Below are positions 12,135 to 33,300 of a stretch of 64,000 nt of DNA, piece after piece. This stretch comes from Sebastes aleutianus. Taxonomy: Eukaryota > Chordata > Actinopteri > Perciformes > Sebastidae. Position 1 is the stretch's first letter; every line of letters starts with the position of its first letter. The translations under genes were made by a program, and so were the position numbers. The notes below the pieces were generated by a model. It made no database searches, had not been told where the DNA came from, and was given only the letters and a program-made list of their open reading frames with translations. The stretch is taken from NCBI GenBank assembly GCA_916700875.1, contig CAKAKS010000299.1, forward strand, positions 246,803-310,802, given 5' to 3'.

Positions 12135-15100
12135 ATGTCTTAATACTATTCTGTAAACCTAGTTATAGACGTGTTATTAACGCCTTAATAATAATCTGTA
12201 AACCTAGCTATAGAAGTGTTATTAACACCTTAATAATAATCTGTAAACCTAGTGATAGAAGTGTTATTAACGTCTTAATAATAATCTGTAAACCTAGTTA
12301 TAGAAGTGTTATTAACTCTTTAATAATAATCTATAAACCTAGTTATAGAAGTGTTATTAACGCCTTAATAATATCTGTAAACCTAGTTATAGAAGTGTTA
12401 TTAACTCTTTAATAATAATCTGTAAACCTAGTTATAGAAGTGTTATTAACGCCTTAATAATAATCTGTAAACCTAGTTATAGCAGTGTTATTAACGCCTT
12501 AATAATAATCTGTAAACCTAGTTATAGAAGTGTTATTAACGCCTTAATAATAATAATCTGTAAACCTAGTTATAGCAGTGTTATTAACGCCTTAATAATA
12601 ATCTGTAAACCTAGTTATAGAAGTGTTATTAACGCCTTAATAATAATAATCTGTAAACCTAGTTATAGCAGTGTTATTAACGCCTTAATAATAATCTGTA
12701 AACCTAGTTATAGAAGTGTTAACGCCTTAATAATAATCTGTAAACCTAGTTATAGAAGTGTTAACGCCTTAATAATAATCTGTAAACCTAGTTATAGCAG
12801 TGTTATTAACGCCTTAATAATCTGTAAACCTAGTTATAGCAGTGTTATTAACGCCTTAATAATAATCTGTAAACCTAGTTATAGCAGTGTTATTAACGTC
12901 TTAATAATAATCTGTAAACCTAGTTATAGAAGTGTTATTAACGCCTTAATAATAATCTGTAAACCTAGTTATAGAAGTGTTATTAACACCTTAATAATAA
13001 TCTGTAAACCTAGTGATAGAAGTGTTATTAACGTCTTAATAATAATCTGTAAACCTAGTTATAGAAGTGTTATTAACTCTTTAATAATAATCTATAAACC
13101 TAGTTATAGAAGTGTTAACGCCTTAATAATATCTGTAAACCTAGTTATAGAAGTGTTATTAACTCTTTAATAATAATCTGTAAACCTAGTTATAGAAGTG
13201 TTATTAACGCCTTAATAATAATCTGTAAACCTAGTTATAGAAGTGTTATTAACGCCTTAATAATAATAATCTGTAAACCTAGTTATAGCAGTGTTATTAA
13301 CGCCTTAATAATAATCTGTAAACCTAGTTATAGAAGTGTTATTAACGCCTTAATAATAATAATCTGTAAACCTAGTTATAGCAGTGTTATTAACGCCTTA
13401 ATAATAATCTGTAAACCTAGTTATAGAAGTGTTATTAACGCCTTAATAATAATCTGTAAACCTAGTTATAGAAGTGTTAACGCCTTAATAATAATCTGTA
13501 AACCTAGTTATAGCAGTGTTATTAACGCCTTAATAATAATCTGTAAACCTAGTTATAGAAGTGTCATTAACGCCTTAATAATAATCTGTAAACCTAGTTA
13601 CAGAAGTGTTATTAACTCTTTAATAATAATCTGTAAACCTAGTTATAGAAGTGTTATTAATGCCTTAATAATAATCTGTAAACCTAGTTATAGAAGTGTT
13701 ATTAACGCCTTAATAATAATCTAAACCTAGTTATAGCAGTGTTATTAACACCTTAATAATAATCTGTAAACCTAGTGATAGAAGTGTTATTAACGTCTTA
13801 ATAATAATCTGTAAACCTAGTTATAGAAGTGTTATTAACTCTTTAATAATAATCTATAAACCTAGTTATAGAAGTGTTATTAACGCCTTAATAATATCTG
13901 TAAACCTAGTTATAGAAGTGTTATTAACTCTTTAATAATCTGTAAACCTAGTTATAGAAGTGTTATTAACGCCTTAATAATAATCTGTAAACCTAGTTAT
14001 AGCAGTGTTATTAACGCCTTAATAATAATCTGTAAACCTAGTTATAGAAGTGTTATTAACGCCTTAATAATAATAATCTGTAAACCTAGTTACAGCAGTG
14101 TTATTAACGCCTTAATAATAATCTGTAAACCTAGTTATAGAAGTGTTATTAACGCCTTAATAATAATCTGTAAACCTAGTTATAGAAGTGTTATTAACGC
14201 CTTAATAATCTGTAAACCTAGTTATAGCAGTGTTATTAACGCCTTAATAATAATCTGTAAACCTAGTTATAGAAGTGTTAACGCCTTAATAATAATCTGT
14301 AAACCTAGTTATAGCAGTGTTATTAACGCCTTAATAATCTGTAAACCTAGTTATAGCAGTGTTATTAACGCCTTAATAATAATCTGTAAACCTAGTTATA
14401 GCAGTGTTATTAACGTCTTAATAATAATCTGTAAACCTAGTTATAGAAGTGTTATTAACGCCTTAATAATAATCTGTAAACCTAGTTATAGAAGTGTTAA
14501 CGCCTTAATAATAATCTGTAAACCTAGTTATAGCAGTGTTATTAACGCCTTAATAATCTGTAAACCTAGTTATAGCAGTGTTATTAACGCCTTAATAATA
14601 ATCTGTAAACCTAGTTATAGCAGTGTTATTAACGTCTTAATAATAATCTGTAAACCTAGTTATAGAAGTGTTATTAACGCCTTAATAATAATCTGTAAAC
14701 CTAGTTATAGAAGTGTTATTAACACCTTAATAATAATCTGTAAACCTAGTGATAGAAGTGTTATTAACGTCTTAATAATAATCTGTAAACCTAGTTATAG
14801 AAGTGTTATTAACTCTTTAATAATAATCTATAAACCTAGTTATAGAAGTGTTAACGCCTTAATAATATCTGTAAACCTAGTTATAGAAGTGTTATTAACT
14901 CTTTAATAATAATCTGTAAACCTAGTTATAGAAGTGTTATTAACGCCTTAATAATAATCTGTAAACCTAGTTATAGAAGTGTTATTAACGCCTTAATAAT
15001 AATAATCTGTAAACCTAGTTATAGCAGTGTTATTAACGCCTTAATAATAATCTGTAAACCTAGTTATAGAAGTGTTATTAACGCCTTAATAATAATAATC

Positions 15101-16480
15101 TGTAAACCTAGTTATAGCAGTGTTATTAACGCCTTAATAATAATCTGTAAACCTAGTTATAGAAGTGTTATTAACGCCTTAATAATAATCTGTAAACCTA
15201 GTTATAGAAGTGTTAACGCCTTAATAATAATCTGTAAACCTAGTTATAGCAGTGTTATTAACGCCTTAATAATAATCTGTAAACCTAGTTATAGAAGTGT
15301 CATTAACGCCTTAATAATAATCTGTAAACCTAGTTACAGAAGTGTTATTAACTCTTTAATAATAATCTGTAAACCTAGTTATAGAAGTGTTATTAATGCC
15401 TTAATAATAATCTGTAAACCTAGTTATAGAAGTGTTATTAACGCCTTAATAATAATCTAAACCTAGTTATAGCAGTGTTATTAACACCTTAATAATAATC
15501 TGTAAACCTAGTGATAGAAGTGTTATTAACGTCTTAATAATAATCTGTAAACCTAGTTATAGAAGTGTTATTAACTCTTTAATAATAATCTATAAACCTA
15601 GTTATAGAAGTGTTATTAACGCCTTAATAATATCTGTAAACCTAGTTATAGAAGTGTTATTAACTCTTTAATAATCTGTAAACCTAGTTATAGAAGTGTT
15701 ATTAACGCCTTAATAATAATCTGTAAACCTAGTTATAGCAGTGTTATTAACGCCTTAATAATAATCTGTAAACCTAGTTATAGAAGTGTTATTAACGACT
15801 TAATAATAATAATCTGTAAACCTAGTTATAGCAGTGTTATTAACGCCTTAATAATAATCTGTAAACCTAGTTATAGAAGTGTTATTAACGCCTTAATAAT
15901 AATCTGTAAACCTAGTTATAGAAGTGTTATTAACGCCTTAATAATCTGTAAACCTAGTTATAGCAGTGTTATTAACGCCTTAATAATAATCTGTAAACCT
16001 AGTTATAGAAGTGTTATTAACGCCTTAATAATAATCTGTAAACCTAGTTATAGAAGTGTTATTAACTCTTTAATAATAATCTGTAAACCTAGTTATAGAA
16101 GTGTTATTAACGCCTTAATAATAATCTGTAAACCTAGTTATAGAAGTGTTATTAACGCCTTAATAATAATCTAAACCTAGTTATAGCAGTGTTATTAAGG
16201 CGTTAATAATAATCTGTAAACCTAGTTATAGAAGTGTTATTAACTCTTTAATAATAATCTGTAAACCTAGTTATAGAAGTGTTATTAACGCCTTAATAAT
16301 AATCTGTAAACCTAGTTATAGAAGTGTTATTAACGTCTTAATAATAATCTGTAAACCTAGTTATAGAAGTGTTATTAACGTCTTAATAATAATCCGTAAA
16401 CCTAGTTATAGAAGTGTTATTAACACCTTAATAATAATCTGTAAACCTAGTTATAGAAGTGTTATTAACGCCTTAATAAT
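12135..16480. repeat. Giant ~45-bp minisatellite (about 4.3 kb) with higher-order structure
   Basis: Roughly 95-100 tandem copies of a ~45-bp unit: ctgtaaacctagttatagaa, then gtgttattaacgccttaata plus ataat. Variants include atagcag, aactcttt, aacacctt with agtgatag, and shortened forms. Diagnostic variants recur about 1735-1738 bp apart, showing a long internal duplication. The array sits between the 3' ends of the convergent calpain and aars2 genes. Confidence 0.97.
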
Positions 16481-16489
16481 TAAGACAAT

Positions 16490-16999
16490 AAATATGTGAG
16501 TCAGTCTGAGCAGTAATTTATTATAAAACAAAAATGTAAGGTTCAGATTTATAAAATATCAGTTATAAATCATAAACCTTCACACCTGGCTGTGTCGTCC
16601 AATGACTGCAGCTGTGGGCGGGGCTTACAGTACTCACCTTTAGTACCTTCAGTACAGTCCACTCAGCAGCATGTTACAGGATGTAGCATCAGAGGAGTTA
16701 TAATATCAGGTATATCAGGTCCACATTCATGATATAATAGAAACTTAAAGCGCCGGTTTGAGGTGTTTCTGATATTTTGTCCACCCCCCGACGCTCAGTT
16801 TATCAGCAGCATGTGAAGGAAGCTAACCATTAGCATGCTACCAGACAGCAGCAAAGCGAAGACGTCGTATTGGTCCTCACTTGTCCCGCCACCATACTTC
16901 CTGTCCAAACAGGAAACAGTTCCTCAGTGTAGAAGTACCTCACCCTCTCAGCATGCGGCGCTGTGATGTCAGACTGATGTCATCTCTCGCTTTACGACA
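16490..16999 (-). other. aars2 3' UTR region
   Basis: Non-coding sequence downstream of the aars2 stop. An AATAAA on the minus strand (tttatt at 16517-16522) is a plausible polyadenylation signal about 480 bp past the stop, beside the edge of the minisatellite. Confidence 0.5.
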
Positions 17000-25425
<8,426 letters not shown>

Positions 25426-25541
25426 CTGGACCCTCACAGAACCTGAACCATGATGGTGACCCTCACAGGGACTACAGGTTGTACTGCTGCACATGCGCAC
25501 TCTTCTTCTTCCTCTGTTCAATGTGCACCACTGTTATGTCA

Positions 25542-25555
25542 CCGCCCCCTGCTGG
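25542..25555 (-). promoter_or_regulatory. CTCF-like motif upstream of aars2
   Basis: The minus strand reads CCAGCAGGGGGCGG about 117 bp upstream of the aars2 start codon. It fits the CTCF core consensus and lies where the promoter is expected. No binding evidence is available from sequence. Confidence 0.35.
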
Positions 25556-25559
25556 ACAC

Positions 25560-25922
25560 ACTGTTCACAACCCTCCTCCATCAGGAGACCTCCTCCACCA
25601 GAAGCCCTCCATCAGCAGCCCTCCTCCACCAGCAGTCCTCCTCCACCAGGAGACCTCCTCCACCGACAGCCCTCCTCCATCGGCAGCCCTCCTCCATCAG
25701 CAGCCCTCCTCCACCAGCAGCCCTCTTCCACCAGCAGCCCTCCTCCAGCAGCCCTCCTCCATCAGCAGCCCTCCTCCACCAGCAGCCCTCTTCCACCAGC
25801 AGCCCTCCTCCAGCAGCCCTCCTCCACCAGAAGCCCTCCTCCACCAGAAGCCCTCCACCAGCAGCCCTCCTCCACCGGCAGACTTCCTCCTCCAGCAGCC
25901 CTCCTCCATCAGCAGCCCTGGT
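25560..25922. repeat. ~15-18-bp minisatellite (cctccaccagcagccct)
   Basis: About 22 copies of ctcctccaccagcagccct and variants (atcagcag, accagaag) just upstream of aars2. All three plus frames stay open because of the composition, giving Pro/Ser-rich artefactual reading frames. Confidence 0.93.
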
Positions 25923-26600
25923 CGGAGTTTTAGGCAACAAAACTACAACTTCTTTAGGTTATGGTAACACAAATACGTAGTTAAGTTTAGGATAAAACAT
26001 TCTGTTTCGGGTTAAAATAACTTAGAACACAAAGAAAACTACACATTGTTAGTTTCACACGGGATGCGAACTCTGGTCTCTTGATTGGAAACTCTGTGTT
26101 TTCTGTCTATACTACAGCGCCTGACTTCTGCTTCTGCTCCTGTCATACTTACTACGGTTGATAGAGGTCGCTGTCGTCTTCATTTATACTTTTTTTTTCA
26201 ATGATCTCCCATGTGAATAGATGATAAAACCTACTAGTAGGTGAAGTAGGCCCCTATTGATCCACATCTATGGGGCTTATAGGGACTCATAACGCCTATT
26301 TAACAGCCTGACAACAGTCTAATCGGCTGTCATTTGTTACCTCATTGCAGGAAATGAGGAAGGGCAGCCACTCTCACTCTCACTCATTTCTTTATTTTTT
26401 TTTTTTAAGAGGGCGACTAGCCCCCACAAAGGGTGGCATCCTAGGCGACCGCCTATATGGCCTATTAATCCGGCCCTGCTTGACGCTGATTTCCTCTGCA
26501 CTTTCCTTGAGGATCATAATAATGATCATTGTGCTTTACGTACATTATATCTCTATTTATGGCCCAGTTATCGTATTGAATTGGACTTGACTTGTAACAT
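25923..26600. other. Intergenic sequence upstream of aars2
   Basis: No gene seen. The stretch 26385-26480 (agggcgactagcccccacaa, then gcctattaatccggccctg) resembles transposon or retropseudogene debris. Confidence 0.4.
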
Positions 26601-26601
26601 A

Positions 26602-26968
26602 CACTGATCAGCCGTAACATTCAGACCAATGAGAGGTGAAGTGAATATGGATTATCTCGTTACCATGGCACCTGGCAGTGGGGGGGGGGGGATATATTAG
26701 ACAGCAAGTGAACATTTTGAACTTTGAACTTTGTGTTGGAAGCAGAATAAATGGGCCAGCGTGAGGATGTGAGCGACTTTGACGAGGGCCAAATAGTGCT
26801 GGCTAGACGACCGGGTCAGAGCATCTCCAGAACTGCAGCTCTTGTGGGATGTTCCCGGTCTGCAGTGGTCAGGACCTACCAAAAGAGATCCAAGGAAGGA
26901 GAACCGGTGAACCGGCGACAGGGTCAGACCCGAGGCTCATTGATGCACGTGGGGAGCGAAGGCTGGCT
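26602..26968 (+). mobile_element. Tc1-like DNA transposon, 5' fragment
   Basis: Begins acactgatcagccgtaacat, the usual start of a very common fish Tc1-like family. From 26751 it reads an intact N-terminal transposase DNA-binding segment (SDFDEGQIVLARRPGQSISR, VGCSRSAVVRTYQKRSKEGE, PVNRRQG). Similarity stops near 26965, so the DDE catalytic domain and the right terminal repeat are missing. Confidence 0.85.
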
Positions 26969-27371
26969 TCCTCTTTTCGGTGTAACAAAAACAAAAAGGA
27001 GTGATTCTTAATTATTGTGTTTCTTTTCCTAAAATTGCCCTCTAAAGAAAAGTGTCAGAGTTATTTTAAGTTCACAGAACGACTCTCACTGTTACTATAT
27101 TTAAACAAATGAACGCAGCGTGTGCAGAACAACAGGACTCGTTTCTTCATTTCAACTCGGGGATTTACAGTCAGTCATCTGCTCATGCATGTTAATGAAG
27201 TAAAGAGGAAGGAAGCCATGCCAGTTTTTTTTTGTTCCAACCACAAGAGACACAAACTGTCTTCAAAGACCACTTCCTCCATTTTAATGTAGACATGATT
27301 AAGATGACTTACTGAGTAGTTCTCACGTCTGTGATCTACCTGCTGGTTTAACAGAGACGAGAGGAGCAGAT

Positions 27372-30300
27372 ATGAGTTTAACAGCGGCGGCAGCGAGTGG
27401 ATTTGTGGTCTTCCTTCTCTCTGTACAAGGTACTGTACCTCTACATCCATACTATACGGCAGTTAGCACACCTCAGGAATACAGAAGAAGGAAAATGTAA
27501 TACTATGCGGTGTGATCCCTTCAACACCACACATTCACTTCTCTTCCTTTAAATAGATGTTTTTACAGGACGATGTTTTTTTTTCACCAGCAGCATCTCT
27601 GTTTACCTTAACATTATAAACTCTATAAACTGAAGAGTTGTGCACCATTAAAGACAGTAAAGCTGTATTTATGTTGATGGAAGTGATGACTCTACATACA
27701 TTAACAAAGACAGAAATCCTCTAAATAATTTGTTGAATCAAATACACCGCTCCGTTGAACTTCCTACAATCGTCCTGCAGTCCTGCAAACTCAACTTTAG
27801 CCAGCGTTTCTGTTTATTACAGTCTGTGAGCGCTCTGATAGCATAATTAATACAGGAAATATAACTTGAAAATAACACGAGTCATCGTGTCTTTCATGTC
27901 ACAAGAAATTACTGAGCGTAGGAGTTGCAAGATGGATAACGAACCTAATGTGAAGGGAGTAATGAAGCCACAGTGAATTATCACCCGACTCTGCAGTTCC
28001 CCTCAGCTCGACGGTGTTTTAGAGGTTTTCTGGCCCACAACTTTCCTGTTTTAGTTCACTCTCACTGCTCTCATCAGATGTCAGTGGTTCCAGCAGCAGG
28101 CAGCTGTTTACAGTGAAATAGCTCTAATAACACCAGTACAAAGTTAAAGCGACTAGCTGCTAAAACAAGAGTGAATATTGACTATCTGTCGTCAGACTCT
28201 AGAGCAACAACGACAAGGTTGTCAGCCCTAAATGGTTTCCCACCTGCAAACAGGAGTACTGCTGCCTGGAATTAAACTCTCTCTCTTTTTCCGTTATTTC
28301 TTTTTGCAGAAGAATGAGATGAGGGTTAGTGTAACAGTTGATGCTGCATATTCCGATTTCTTTGTTTGAGAAGAGCAAATTTAAATAAAAAAATGTAGTT
28401 GGCTTTTGGAAGCCATTACCAGTCAAATGCTCAGAAGTCAGTGATGTGTTATCTATAACACGCCTCAGTGTTCTGCCTCAGTGCTCTGCTTTTCTCTACA
28501 GTTTCCATTCACACGCTGCAGCAGCTCCCTGACCTCAGACACTAACGCAACCGAGCGAAGCAGACTCTTATTTTTCACGTACCGCACCCTTCTAATATGT
28601 AATCTTCATCTTAGTGTTAAGGTTCAATACATGTGTTGTTCCTTCTCTGCACCCTCAGTATGTAAAACTAAATGATTTGCATATTTCTCCACACCTCTGT
28701 TCACTCTGGCAGAAACAACATTAAAACTTAAGTTCTCTTTCTCTCACTTTATCTGTAACAGCTTATCCTATTCAGGGTCGTGGGGGGGGAAGGCGGGCCA
28801 CAGGCGTTGGGTGAAGGCGGGGTTCACCCTGGACAGGTCTCCAGACTATCACAGGGCTGACACATAGAGACAGACAACCATTCACACTCACATTCACACC
28901 TACGGGACATTTAGAGTCAACAATGAACCTAACCTGCATGTCTTTGGACTGTGGGAGGAAACCTGAGCACCCGGAGAAAACCCACACTAACACGGGGAGA
29001 ACATGCAAACTCCACACGTTCTGCAGGTTCAAACCCAAGAAGGACCTGACCCTCTTGCTGTGAGGCGACAGTGCTAACCACTGCATCACCGTGCAGCCCA
29101 TGAGTTCTCAACAAAGAAGTAAAAGTACAAGAAATACATGTGACACAGAATAAGTCTTTGTTAAAGCTGCAGTAGGCGAGATTGGAGCAAATATGATTCA
29201 AAAAAGATATTTTTATAAAACGGTCGCTACATGGTGACAGTAGTATATGAGACAGGTAACCTGAAAAAAATAATTTGTCCTCTGTGTCCTCCGGTGCTCC
29301 TAATGACATCTGCAAGATTTCACAGACCGGAGGAAAACAAGCAGTCAGAGCTGATCTGAGGTCTGCTGTCCAGCTGCCGTCTATGAGAGCCGGCTGTCAA
29401 TCACTCTGAACTCCAACCAAATGGTCAAATATGAATCAATATTCTGTTATGTTAATGCCTATTTCTCTCCTCAGATGTTCTCAGAATCATCTTGTAGTGC
29501 ACGGTTTAGCTGGAAAATGAGAAAGTTTGTGATGCCGTCGCCATTGTAAAAAAAAGTTCTGGTCACATGACCGGAGCACAGCCAATAGGAACGCTCTCTC
29601 TCAATGAAATGACCTGTGATTGGTCAAAGTCTCCCGTCACGGGCTAGATTTTCTAAAGCCTGAAAACAGAGCCATGAGGAGGAGCAGAAGTCTAGTTATC
29701 TCTCAGAACACTTGAATTACAATATGCTGAAGTCAGCTAAACTAAAGTCAGCGTCCTGTTGCTCGCGCTTGTGCTCGCTCTACATAGACATGAACGAGCA
29801 TCGCTGTAGCCACACGCGAGCGCGCATGGGACACCGACCTGCAATGATTTATATGTGTAAGAAGTTACAAACAGTTCCTTTAAGATAAAACTGCAGTAAA
29901 CAGAGTTTTGTAAAGTTTGCCTACACGCTCCCCGACCCTAAAAACAAGTTGGTATGTTAAGATTATCTTTGTCTCACTGATTTAAAGTGGGATAACATGA
30001 GAATATAGTTTTGAGAAATGCAGCTTCACACACTGAAGCACCTTCACTACAAATGAACGTCTGTTCTCTGATGTTGTTCTGAGTCTGATTGTGGTTCCTG
30101 ATGTGCTCTGTGTTACAGTGATACAGGGTCAGGAATGGCTGGGGAGTGACTTACAATCGTCCTACTGAGATCTGTGCCTTAAAAGGATCAACAGTGGAAA
30201 TACACTGCAGCTACAGATACCCATCCAAACATGATACTACAGTTGAGAAAACATTCTGGTTTACTAAATCGATATCTATTGAACCTGTGGATCTGAAGAC

Positions 30301-33300
30301 AGACTCAGAGTATTCAGGACGTGTGTTTGACAATTGTAATAATAAGTTCTGCACTCTGACAATCACAAACCTGAGAGAGAGCGACTCGGCTGTGTACAAG
30401 TTCAGGTTCATAACTAATCAACCAGATGGGAAATATACCGGTGAACCTGGAGTCAAACTGTTTGTCACAGGTAACATTTTCTTTCATATCATTTTGATTA
30501 TTTCCAAATGTTCAACCTATAGAAAACAATAATGTGTCTTTAAATGTGTTTTGTGTGTTTTTTTACATGTGTGTATGTTGACAGTTAAATAAAATAACAT
30601 TCCTGTTCCTTCTTCACAGGTCCAGGTCTAACGGTGAAGAGATTGTCTTCTTCTAAATGGCTGCAGTGTCTAAACAGTTGTCCTCTACCTGATCGTCCGT
30701 CATACATCTGGTACAAGAATGGACAGGAAATTCAAGCAGGAACATCTTATTATTATTTAGGCTCTAAAAATGAAGACAGCTACTCCTGTGCTGTAAAAGG
30801 ATATGAAGACTTCCCCTCTCCTCCAGTGTGTGAGTTTACTCTTCTACTAACATGACACCATGTGGTGGAGCCTTATAACTACATGTATTGGATACATGGA
30901 GACATTGTTACTCCTTATGACTAGTTAAAAAATGGACAAAAAATGTGTTTTATCTTTCAGGTCACTATGGTCCACCCTCCTGCAACAGAGTGACTTATAC
31001 TGAGAGAAGCATCTGTGCCTTCAAAGGCTCTTCAGTGGACATTTCTTGCACGTACAACGGCTATGGATATATCACATCTAAATTCTGGTTCAGTCCTGAA
31101 CGTGGTCATGAGTGGCGGAATCACTCACATCCTGAGGACCTGAGTGAAGACTCTCAGTATTCAGGTCGTGTTCAGGTCATTGAAACAGAGAGAGGACGCT
31201 CCACTCTGAGGATCACTAACCTGAGAGAGATGGATTCAGCTCAGTATCGCTTCAAATTCAAGACACAAACCTCTGAATGGGGCAGCAGTTTTCCTTGTAC
31301 AACTTTGACTGTCACAGGTACTGATGAACACAGTCAATCGATTAAAATATTAATTAATTAAAATTTGAAGTTTAATTGATTAGATTTTTATCTGTTCTAA
31401 ATTAACCTTAAAGGGAGATTAAAGTATTTAATCCTCTTATCAACATGGAGTGGGCAAATATGCTGCTTTATGCAAATGTATGTATATATTTATTATTGTA
31501 AATCAATGAACAACACAAAACAATGACAGATATTGTCCAGAAACCCTCACAGGTACTGCATTTAGCATAAAACAATATGCTCAAATCATAACATGGCAAA
31601 CTGCAGCCCAACAGGCAACAACAGCTGTCAGTGTGTCAGTGTGCTGACTTGACTATGACTTGCCCCAAACTGCATTGATTATCATAAAGTGGGCATGTCT
31701 GTAAAGGGGAGACTCGTGGGTACCCATAGAACCCATTTACATTTACACATCTGGAGGTCAGAGGTCAAGGTACTTTTTTTTTTTTACTTTTTTCAGACAT
31801 TTTTCTGACTTTTTTTTTTTTTACTTTTTAAAAAAATATTTTTCAGACTTTTTCGGACATTTTTTGGATAAATTTCAGACATTTCTTTTGACATTTTTAG
31901 AAAGTTTTTCAGACACTTTTCATGGGAGACTCGTGGGTACCCATAGAACCCATTTACATTCACATATCTGGAGGTCAGAGGTCAAGGGACACCTTTGAAA
32001 ATGGCCATAATAGGTTTTTCCTCCCCAAAATTTAGCGTAAGTTTGGAGTGTTATTTAACCTCCTTCATGAAAAGCTAGTCTGACCTGGTTGGTACCGATG
32101 GATTGGGTCACCATAGATTTTCATGTGATGCCAGTACCTCCATCTACCTATATTTTTTCAGAACCAGTGATATAATATTGTTTTGTTCTCATACCCAGCT
32201 CTCCAGGTGCAGGTGACCAGACTAAGAGTCGGTGATTCTCAGACTGAGGTAGACCTGAAGTGTCAGAGCAGCTGCAGTCCGGCTGGTCGTCTTTCCTACG
32301 TCTGGTTCAAAAACGGAACGAGAATCACTTGGGAGGAGACATCTTCCTATAAAGGCTGGCTTTCTCTTGGAGACGGAATCTCTTGTGCTTTGAATGGATA
32401 TGAGAAGTTCCCCTCTCCTTCAGTGTGTAAGTCTACTCCACTGTGTCAGGACAAAAACATGCACTGACATTACAGACATTATTAGAGGTCAATGCCTAAC
32501 CTAAACTATTAGAGTTCATTGTCTAACCTTAACTATTAGAGGTCAATGCCTAACCTTAACTATTAGAGGTCAATGCCTAACCTTAACTATTAGAGTTCAT
32601 TGTCTAACCTTAACCATTAGAGGTCAATGTCTAACCTTAACCATTAGAGGTCAATGTCTAACCTTAACTATTAGAGGTCAATACCTAACCTTAACCATTA
32701 GAGGTCAATGTCTAACTTTAACTATTAGAGGTCAATGCCTAACGTTAACCATTAGAGGTCAATGTCTAACCTTAACTATTAGAGGTCAATACCTAACCTT
32801 AACCATTAGAGGTCAATGTCTAACCTACACCATTAGAGGTCAATACCTAACCTTAACTAATAGAGGTCAATGTCTAACCTTAACCATTAGAGGTCAATGC
32901 CTAACCTTAACTATTAGAGTTCATTGTCTAACCTTAACCATTAGAGGTCAATGTCTAACCTTAACTATTAGAGGTCAATGTCTAACCTTAACCATTAGAG
33001 GTCAATACCTAACCTTAATTATTAGAGGTCAGTGCCTAACCTTAACCACTAGAGGTCAATGTCTAACCTTAACCATTAGAGGTCAATGCCTAACCTCAAC
33101 CATTAGAAGTCAATAGTGATTAGTTACCATGAAAAAAGGTTTTCACCTGTAATGTTTCACATATGCCACACGCACAACTATTTACTCATTTAAATACAAC
33201 ATGTAGCACTGATCCTATTCGATGTAAATGTTGGTAAACTTTTATTTATTCATGTTTTCTCCTCCAGATGCTCCAAAGCTTCCCTCAGTGTCAGTGAGTC

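Larger units (their letters stand above)
27430..30118 (+). other. Intron 1 of the CD22-like gene
   Basis: 2.7 kb without recognised exons. It holds interspersed repeats at about 28765-29100 and 29165-29885, and otherwise plain AT-rich sequence. Confidence 0.5.

Noticed and set aside
25450..25980. Pro/Ser-rich reading frames upstream of aars2
   Set aside because: All three plus frames are open through the cctccaccagcag repeat; composition artefact.
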